This document shows, piece by piece, positions 58,479-64,000 of a stretch of 64,000 nt of DNA (the stretch's first letter is position 1; each line of letters starts with the position of its first letter). A program made the translations under genes and the position numbers. The notes under the pieces were generated by a model. The model saw only the letters and a list, made by a program, of their open reading frames with translations, had not been told where the DNA came from and made no database searches. Origin of the DNA: Sipunculus nudus (lineage: Eukaryota > Annelida > Sipuncula > Golfingiida > Sipunculidae); NCBI GenBank assembly GCA_026874595.1, contig CM049310.1:35977558-36041557 (forward strand). The letters are read 5' to 3'.

Positions 58479-59249
58479 ATGGTAACTATATATAATAACT
58501 TGACGGGAGAGATTGTCAGTGACCGTGAACATTACAGATATGAGATCAACCGGCTGGTGTCATACAAAACGTGGCCGAAAGGAAACCCAGCATTTCCGAC
58601 AGCTCTGGCAAAAGTCGGGTTCTATTATACAGGGCGTGAAGATGAGGTAAAGTGCTTTGTTTGTGACATTCGTCTGAAACGTTGGGTGGAAACGGACCTC
58701 CCGTTGTCCGAACACGAGAGACACGCTCCTAGGTGCCAGTTCATTTTAGGAATCGACATTGGAAATGTTCCTATGGTCGCTGAAAATGAAGTGTTTTCGT
58801 TGGACAGAATACGCGAAGAAGAACGCAAGGTCACATTACTGAGACAGACTGCCTCTGAGACAACAGGTGGAGCAAGTGGTAGCGCTACATCTAACACAAA
58901 CAATGTGCCCTTACCGTTTATATTCACCTTCTTTGGCAACACTGGAGCAAAATGTAAAGTGCCACAACTGAAGATTGCTGTGAAGGAAACTTTAACTTCA
59001 TTGCAACCCAACAATGAAGGGCGTTCTCCACAGTCCCATGTTCAAGCTGCTGCTGGCCCGTCCAGCATGCCCGCTGCATTCAATACAGGTCAGGATAAAC
59101 CTCGGGAAGCAGAAACGGGTAGGGAAAAACCTCGGGCTCTAACACCGTCAAATTCTACACCGGGCATGTCGACATTGAGCCAGGATATGCAGAACCTATC
59201 TTTGCAGAGAACCATTGTCAGCACGTCCAATATTCCAGAGACCCCTGGG
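58479..59249 (+). CDS. cIAP-like protein, exon 1 (BIR1 plus linker)
   Basis: 257 codons from an ATG at 58479, ending at the donor CCTGGG|GTAAGT (GT at 59250). A standard BIR occupies about residues 25-92: LVSYKTWPKG, VGFYYTGREDEVKCFVC, HERHAPRC with H-x6-C. A Ser/Thr/Pro-rich linker of about 165 residues follows. Without splicing the frame stops three codons later (59256-59258), leaving a BIR protein without a RING. Spliced to 59472-60566 in phase 0 it gives a 621-residue protein. Confidence 0.75.
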
Positions 59250-59471
59250 GTAAGTTAAATGTTTGCAATCACGTTATAGAGCTGATACATACATAGCGAA
59301 ACTGTCAAATTGTTATACATTTGATCATAGATTACAGCGCATGTAAAGGTTTGCGGGGTGTTTTGCTGTTGTGAGAAACGTATGGGTAACATGTGCGTTT
59401 AACTGAAACGGACATATGATCATGTGGACGTCATTGCACGTTACGACAATAAAGTCTGTTCTGTTTTTCAG
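59250..59471 (+). other. 222-bp intron of the cIAP-like gene
   Basis: Begins GTAAGT and ends with the pyrimidine-rich TTCTGTTTTTCAG. Both sites are strong, and both flanking exons end and begin in phase 0. The exons on either side each hold one BIR, so splicing produces a two-BIR protein. Confidence 0.7.
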
Positions 59472-60566
59472 GCACCTGATGAGATGTGTGACGCGGCAAG
59501 CATCAGAACGATGATGCACCACGCGGCACATCCACAATACGCTGACGTAGCGATCCGGTTCAGGTCATTCAGACTGTGGCAGGCGTCGTCAATTCAACCT
59601 GTCGCCAGACTCTGTCAAGCGGGCTTCTTTTACATAGGCCAGGACGACCGTGTACGCTGTTTTATGTGCGGAGGTGGACTTTGTAATTGGGATGCAGACG
59701 ATAATCCTTGGACCGAACACGCACGTTGGTTCCCCCGCTGTGAGTTCCTGAATGCATGCAGACACATACCGGAGGTCCAGAATGCCATCAACGGTATGAT
59801 AGACCAGTCTGAACAGGCGGGTGAGAACCGTTCACGAACTGATATTTCTGACGTTGTTGCTTCTTTTATGACTACACCAATGGTTAAAGAGGCACTTGAA
59901 ATGGGCTTTACAAGGGATAGCATTAAGGGTGCTATGCGACTAAAGGGACGGGCATGTGTTGACATCAATGAACTGATGGATGCTGTAAAAAAGTTTGAAG
60001 TGACTCAAAGCCGTTTTGAAAAAACAGTCACATATGCAAACATTGCACATACAGAGATTGATTCGGAGGATGAAAACGAACCGGAAAATGCTTCTACCTC
60101 TGTTGCAGCCTCAGCGTGCAAGAACGGCGAGTGTGGAACAAGCCAGGGTGAGGAGGCAACAGGAACGAGCACCCAGAAAACAGAGAAATGTTCTGATAGC
60201 TCTAAGAAACGTAAGAAAAAGAAGACACAGAAGAAGAAGCAAAATAAGAAAAGCGAACAGGTCCCACAGCCGACACCTGGTAGCGCCGGGGAAACAGCAG
60301 ATGACAAAGAAAGCGAAAAGGCCCCACAGCCGACAGGTAGTAGCGCCGGGGAAACGGCTGATGACAAAGAACGCCGTGATACACTTTCCGCAGAAATACA
60401 GGCACTCCGCGACAAGACGAAGTGCAAAGTCTGTCTGACGAGCGAGGTTAACATCGTCTTCTTACCATGCAGCCATTTGGTCTGTTGCCTTGACTGTTCC
60501 CTGCAGCTGCAAAAATGTCCCATTTGTCGTGAACTCATTAAAGCCACAGTGAAAACATTTATGTGA
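59472..60566 (+). CDS. cIAP-like protein, exon 2 (BIR2-UBA-RING)
   Basis: 364 codons plus stop. BIR2: IRFRSFRLWQ, CQAGFFYIGQ, CFMCGGGLCNW, HARWFPRC (H-x6-C). A UBA-like domain follows: VKEALEMGFTRDSIKGAMR and DINELMDAVKKF. Next comes a Lys/Gln/Glu-rich linker with a doubled PQPTpGSAGETADDKE unit. The C-terminal RING has CKVCLTSEV, PCSHLVCC, CSLQLQKCPICREL. BIR-BIR-UBA-RING is the layout of cellular cIAP/XIAP-type ubiquitin ligases, which regulate caspases and TNF/IMD-NF-kB signalling. The frame continues upstream to 59424 without an ATG, which supports use as an internal exon. Confidence 0.75.
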   Translation, partial: APDEMCDAASIRTMMHHAAHPQYADVAIRFRSFRLWQASSIQPVARLCQAGFFYIGQDDRVRCFMCGGGLCNWDADDNPWTEHARWFPRCEFLNACRHIPEVQNAINGMIDQSEQAGENRSRTDISDVVASFMTTPMVKEALEMGFTRDSIKGAMRLKGRACVDINELMDAVKKFEVTQSRFEKTVTYANIAHTEIDSEDENEPENASTSVAASACKNGECGTSQGEEATGTSTQKTEKCSDSSKKRKKKKTQKKKQNKKSEQVPQPTPGSAGETADDKESEKAPQPTGSSAGETADDKERRDTLSAEIQALRDKTKCKVCLTSEVNIVFLPCSHLVCCLDCSLQLQKCPICRELIKATVKTFM

Positions 60567-60883
60567 ATGACACACAAGGGTCATATGATGGTAAATAACG
60601 ATTCGTGCGTATACTACACCGACACGCAGTGTGAAAAGAGGTACAATATTTGACTCTCCCCCTAAGTGTTGTTACTGCTACCGCTTCATTTCTGATACAT
60701 ACATATTTGCCATATACAGTTAGTGGTGTGTATGTATCATGTATAGCCCCCGTTACACCACGTAGATCGCTTAGCATAAAGGCACGTGGTCTGCCGTGTT
60801 GCACAACACATATTCCCCACGTCTTCCATATATAGCCGCGCTCCAGGGACTGCACTGCAGTCTGTACTCGACCATCCGTTAAC
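60567..60883. other. Promoter region of the third IAP gene
   Basis: 317 bp with CATATATAGC (TATA, 60827-60836) and a GGCACGTGGT (60781). A minus-strand frame spanning this gap is not accepted as a gene. Confidence 0.5.
60828..60834 (+). promoter_or_regulatory. TATA box of the 60884-61471 gene
   Basis: ATATATA 55 bp upstream of the ATG. Confidence 0.55.
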
Positions 60884-61471
60884 ATGTCTGACATATCTCT
60901 TTCCGTGCCCGCCATGAGAAAGGTAACAACGTTAACTGAGGTTGTAGGACAGGAGGTATTACCCACCGTCTATTTAACTCAGCCTTCTATGCAACAGTAC
61001 ATAGATCGCCTGGCGTCGTTTTTACCGAACTGGCCTGTACGCGACATACAAAAGCCTGCCAGGCTGGCAGAAGCTGGCTTGTATTACACGGGCAGCGCAG
61101 ACAAGGTTAAGTGTTTCCAATGCGGTGTCCTTCTTGACCAGTGGTTGCCAGAACACGACCCGTGGGTAGAGCATGCCAAACGGACACATGGATGCTCTTT
61201 CCTGGATGCACGCCTAAGCGTAACCTCGCATGAAACCGTCTTAGCGTCACCCAAAGCTACCGATCAACAAACAACACGTCAAACCCCAATACAAGACGAA
61301 GGACAAAACGAGGACAGGTGTTTGTGCAAGGTGTGTTTTGCAGAGGAAGTGAGTGTCGTCTTCTTGCCTTGTAATCACCTGCTGGTGTGCAACACATGCT
61401 CTGCTCAGCTTCAGGTTTGCCCCCAATGCAATGTGCGCGCATCAAACAAGATACGTATATATTTATGTTGA
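60884..61471 (+). CDS. Inhibitor-of-apoptosis protein, single BIR plus RING
   Basis: A 195-residue protein starting at an ATG. One standard BIR at about residues 44-112 (LAEAGLYYTG, CFQCGVLLDQW, DPWVEHAKRTHGC) and a C-terminal RING at about 147-190 (CKVCFAEEV, PCNHLLVCNTC, CPQCNVRA). This compact BIR-RING form is like the small IAPs of insect viruses. The linker is short and hydrophilic. It may regulate the two larger IAPs by RING dimerisation. AATAAA at 61601-61606. Confidence 0.85.
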   Translation: MSDISLSVPAMRKVTTLTEVVGQEVLPTVYLTQPSMQQYIDRLASFLPNWPVRDIQKPARLAEAGLYYTGSADKVKCFQCGVLLDQWLPEHDPWVEHAKRTHGCSFLDARLSVTSHETVLASPKATDQQTTRQTPIQDEGQNEDRCLCKVCFAEEVSVVFLPCNHLLVCNTCSAQLQVCPQCNVRASNKIRIYLC

Positions 61472-61600
61472 GTATCGACTAACACGTTGTTGTACTGGCG
61501 CGCGGACTTTATTTCCCACGGACTATGTGTATAATCAGTCGTATATACTAAATCAGTTCGTATAACGGCCCCTGTGGACATTGTGTATTACTGTATATGA

Positions 61601-61606
61601 AATAAA
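61601..61606 (+). terminator. Poly(A) signal of the 60884-61471 gene
   Basis: AATAAA 130 bp after the stop codon. Confidence 0.5.
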
Positions 61607-61723
61607 AACAGGTTTATGTACAGCTCCGGTTACTCCGGGCGTGTATTTACTGCATGTTTGTTACATATCGTATAAACCGTCGTATCCATAACCGTCTTTA
61701 TTGTGTTTTTGTTGATATTTGTG

Positions 61724-64000
61724 ATGTACGTGAAGTGTTCGTATGAGTGTATCTGTCCAAATGCTCCTGGATATTTGAACGCAGTAAATGTAACGATGGA
61801 TTGTCAGCATTTTGTCTTTTGCCGTAGGGTGTCATGCAAGAACGAAGGTCTGGTGCCCTATGCACCTTCCGAATCATTGAAGCGTAAGCTCCAAGTGCGT
61901 GGCACGAATTTTAAAAAACGCGGCCGCAAACCATGGGATCTTTGGGTTGAAAGGACGTCTGTTGACACTAGCCCTTGTGAAAATGGGTTCATCCTCGGGT
62001 TTGATCCTACGACATGGACTCCAGTGGCGATCATACACCTGTACACGGGTTTCTTGATGTATCGGGCAGATACCCAAAGTTTGTTTTGGAGGGGCTACAT
62101 TTCCAATGACACAAAGGTGAACGGGTCGGTGTCACTAGGTGCGCACTTGAGCCAACTGATCAAGTTACCAGACCCTTACTTGTTTCACACTGTGCATGCC
62201 GACTGGAAGGGCCTGACAAGGGCATTTCAAGGAAGACATATGCAACCGGGTTTCATGGATATGGGAGTTCGCCGATTCAACCAAGACGCGAATGCCATAG
62301 AGTCAGGGCTGGCCCCGTGCGACGCAGACAGTGCATGGGGGAACTGCCGTTCATCTTTCATAGAGTCCCTACCGGTTGAATTCCAGGGTGATGGGGATAT
62401 CTCAACAGCCCTCGATCTTCACAAAGCAGGTGACCAATGGCGGGAAAATGAAGAACACTTAGTGCGGGATGCGGGGGCAGCTGTCCTGACGTACGAGACG
62501 GTTCATCTTTCAGGCAAACGTTACAGGCTGCTACTAGCTGACCTACTGCCACAAAACGGGAAAAACCATAAATCGTGCAACGCGTCTGACAAACGCTGGC
62601 AAAATACTGCCGACCCGTCGGACGAAAGTCTACACACGTGTGACTGTTACAGCTACCGTCTGAAGGATCACCCAGTTCTGTGGAAGGCCTTAACACCCAC
62701 GTCTTACGCCCTCTGCGAACTGGATAATTTCGAACTGGCTCCGGCCTGGGTATGCGTCTGGACAGCAGACAAACATCGGGAGGACAAAAGCGCCGTTGAC
62801 ACATCACGCAACTTGGACAACCTCTTGGGACGGGAGCGATTTGCGACCGTGCGGGCTAAATGCCACCAGTGGATGAACAAACTTCTGTGCTTGATCGCTG
62901 ACGCCGCCAAAACAGGCGTACCATCCGAGGACACGCAACTACGGCATTTAGAAAAAAGACAGAAACGAAATTTAAGTATATGTTCACAACCGAGCCTGCA
63001 CGGCACAGAGAAATGGGTCGCATCGACCTGTAGACAGAAGAAACAAACAGATTTACCACACCTGTCATGGTTGGACACCGCCTGGGCTGACAAAGCCGAA
63101 AAACTAGGTTTGACCACCTCGGAGCTTGCTGCGTACAACTGCGAGCGGGTCGCCAGGTTGGTTGCAGTCCCTCGGGCTCAGCTCCCGAAACTTGCAGCAG
63201 ACAGCAAAAGCCAATGTACAACGAAAGCATATGGGGTGGACCATCCGTCATTCGTTCAGAGTAAACCCGGCGTTACGTTCGAGGAATACGACAGCGACGT
63301 GGACGAAGACACATCACAACATGCTGCCACAGCAAAGGAGACTTTTTCCGGTGAGGCAACGTCGGCAAGTACGTCTGCAAGTGACGACACAGCTTTGCCT
63401 GTAGAAAGGCCAAAAGAGGCTACCAGTGTGACCCCTGTGTGGTTGTGCGATATAATGGGGAAGGTCATGGCAGCGTACGTGTACATGTGTGTGAACTATG
63501 TGTCGAGATGCAGAGGGACGGGTGTCGCACGTTTGAAGTCTCACGTGAGGCAATCGATGCGTTTGCGGGAGCGGAGAAAGGATGAACCGCCTGATGCAGA
63601 CGTTGTCCTGTTTAACCTGCTGTCCCCCGAGCTGCCACAACACCACGTATACATACGGCTTATGGGCGACATGTGCAAGGAGGACAAGATTGCCCTGAAG
63701 GTGTTGTTGACGGCTGCTGCTGACGTGGTGGGGTTCAGCGCTGCAGACTGTTTCGAGAATGGGTCGCTGTCCACCGATGATACCCCATACAGCAGACAGA
63801 GGATCCAGGAGGGCGATGTTTACGTAGGCGCGGTATGGCCACTGTCTGAACGAACCTGCGTCAGAGAAGAACCAGAACAAGCGTTCCGTTTGTTGCTGGA
63901 AAAATGCAGGGAGAAGTGGGACGATTCAGTGTCCCGACGGGATTCCCTGTGGTCATATATGCCGACAACGGATAACATGCTGTGGGATAAAGGATGCGAG
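61724..64000 (+). CDS. Start of a large unassigned viral protein (runs off the window)
   Basis: From the ATG at 61724 (the frame opens at 61676) the plus strand is open to the window edge: 759 codons seen, no stop. There is no signal peptide. The N-terminal part is Cys-containing (CSYECICPNAP). A long globular region with many Trp and basic patches (KKRGRKPWDLW at about 66-76) follows. Later comes a Ser/Thr/Glu-rich break (about 525-565), a short hydrophobic stretch (KVMAAYVYMCVNYV) and a basic helix (VRQSMRLRERRKDE). No family recognised. It is probably one of the large replication, tegument or capsid proteins; the 3' part outside the window is needed. Confidence 0.65.
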   Translation, partial: MYVKCSYECICPNAPGYLNAVNVTMDCQHFVFCRRVSCKNEGLVPYAPSESLKRKLQVRGTNFKKRGRKPWDLWVERTSVDTSPCENGFILGFDPTTWTPVAIIHLYTGFLMYRADTQSLFWRGYISNDTKVNGSVSLGAHLSQLIKLPDPYLFHTVHADWKGLTRAFQGRHMQPGFMDMGVRRFNQDANAIESGLAPCDADSAWGNCRSSFIESLPVEFQGDGDISTALDLHKAGDQWRENEEHLVRDAGAAVLTYETVHLSGKRYRLLLADLLPQNGKNHKSCNASDKRWQNTADPSDESLHTCDCYSYRLKDHPVLWKALTPTSYALCELDNFELAPAWVCVWTADKHREDKSAVDTSRNLDNLLGRERFATVRAKCHQWMNKLLCLIADAAKTGVPSEDTQLRHLEKRQKRNLSICSQPSLHGTEKWVASTCRQKKQTDLPHLSWLDTAWADKAEKLGLTTSELAAYNCERVARLVAVPRAQLPKLAADSKSQCTTKAYGVDHPSFVQSKPGVTFEEYDSDVDEDTSQHAATAKETFSGEATSASTSASDDTALPVERPKEATSVTPVWLCDIMGKVMAAYVYMCVNYVSRCRGTGVARLKSHVRQSMRLRERRKDEPPDADVVLFNLLSPELPQHHVYIRLMGDMCKEDKIALKVLLTAAADVVGFSAADCFENGSLSTDDTPYSRQRIQEGDVYVGAVWPLSERTCVREEPEQAFRLLLEKCREKWDDSVSRRDSLWSYMPTTDNMLWDKGCE

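Noticed and set aside
60559-60966. A 135-codon minus-strand frame between two IAP genes
   Set aside because: It covers the promoter and start of the third IAP gene in antisense and has no promoter of its own.
1-64000. CRISPR arrays, tRNA or rRNA genes, bacterial operons or Shine-Dalgarno sites
   Set aside because: None seen. The repeats are long direct or inverted units without spacer structure, and gene signals are eukaryotic/viral (TATA, AATAAA, GT-AG introns).

Overview
The window joins two kinds of DNA. Positions 1 to about 10.7 kb look like an animal (marine-invertebrate type) genome: A+T-rich, with a decayed LINE ORF1 remnant, dispersed and low-complexity repeats, and two short phase-compatible spliced exons of an unrecognised host gene. 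From about 11 kb to the right edge the DNA is compact, mostly intronless, coded on both strands, with TATA boxes 25-100 bp upstream of starts and AATAAA signals after stops. This part is a large herpesvirus-like genome. The diagnostic gene is a herpesvirus-type terminase ATPase split into two exons (55157-56308 and 48054-49346, minus strand). Together with IAP genes and divergence from vertebrate herpesviruses, this suggests a malacoherpesvirus-like virus, either integrated in host DNA or co-assembled with it. The coding frames seen on the viral side are open.

Layout. 11-13.2 kb: tandem pair of secreted fibronectin-III proteins. 14.7-17.7 kb: a 3-kb near-perfect palindrome with nested ~106-bp GC-rich repeats. 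18.2-20.6 kb: 129-bp repeats in inverted orientation around a gene, plus a second gene with a related N-terminus. 20.8-24.5 kb: coiled-coil, zinc-finger-like and small unknown proteins. 24.8-28.7 kb: three tandem IkB-like ankyrin proteins. 29.2-32.5 kb: large coiled-coil protein with a Cys/His cluster. 32.7-36.1 kb: secreted C-type-lectin-like/EGF-repeat protein. 36.5-37.8 kb: CARD-like protein and secreted knottin-like protein. 38.0-42.2 kb: UL24-like nuclease-fold protein followed by an 872-aa protein in the UL25 position. 42.5-46.2 kb: unassigned 1230-aa protein. 46.5-48 kb: membrane protein and a small protein. 48-56.3 kb: the terminase gene. 57-61.5 kb: three IAP genes, one spliced. 61.7 kb to the edge: the start of a large unassigned protein.

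The most notable observation is the terminase intron (49347-55156). It holds four genes on the opposite strand, with sizes ~83, 364, 523 and 420 aa. The second has a Cys/His pattern like the UL92/ORF31 late-transcription family, and the last ends in a CxxC. This is the order, orientation and size series of UL91-UL92-UL93-UL94 (KSHV ORF30-33) nested in the terminase intron of beta- and gammaherpesviruses. One extra antisense gene (51027-51785) sits in the middle. With the UL24/UL25-like pair, this suggests more conserved herpesvirus core architecture than sequence similarity alone would show.

A second theme is host-pathway mimicry: three IkB-like proteins without a visible DSGxxS degron, three IAPs (one with BIR-BIR-UBA-RING architecture and a 222-bp intron), a CARD-like protein, and several secreted proteins with host-type domains. 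Together they point at NF-kB, apoptosis and extracellular signalling. Functional statements are inferences from visible motifs, gene order and family knowledge; no database search was possible.
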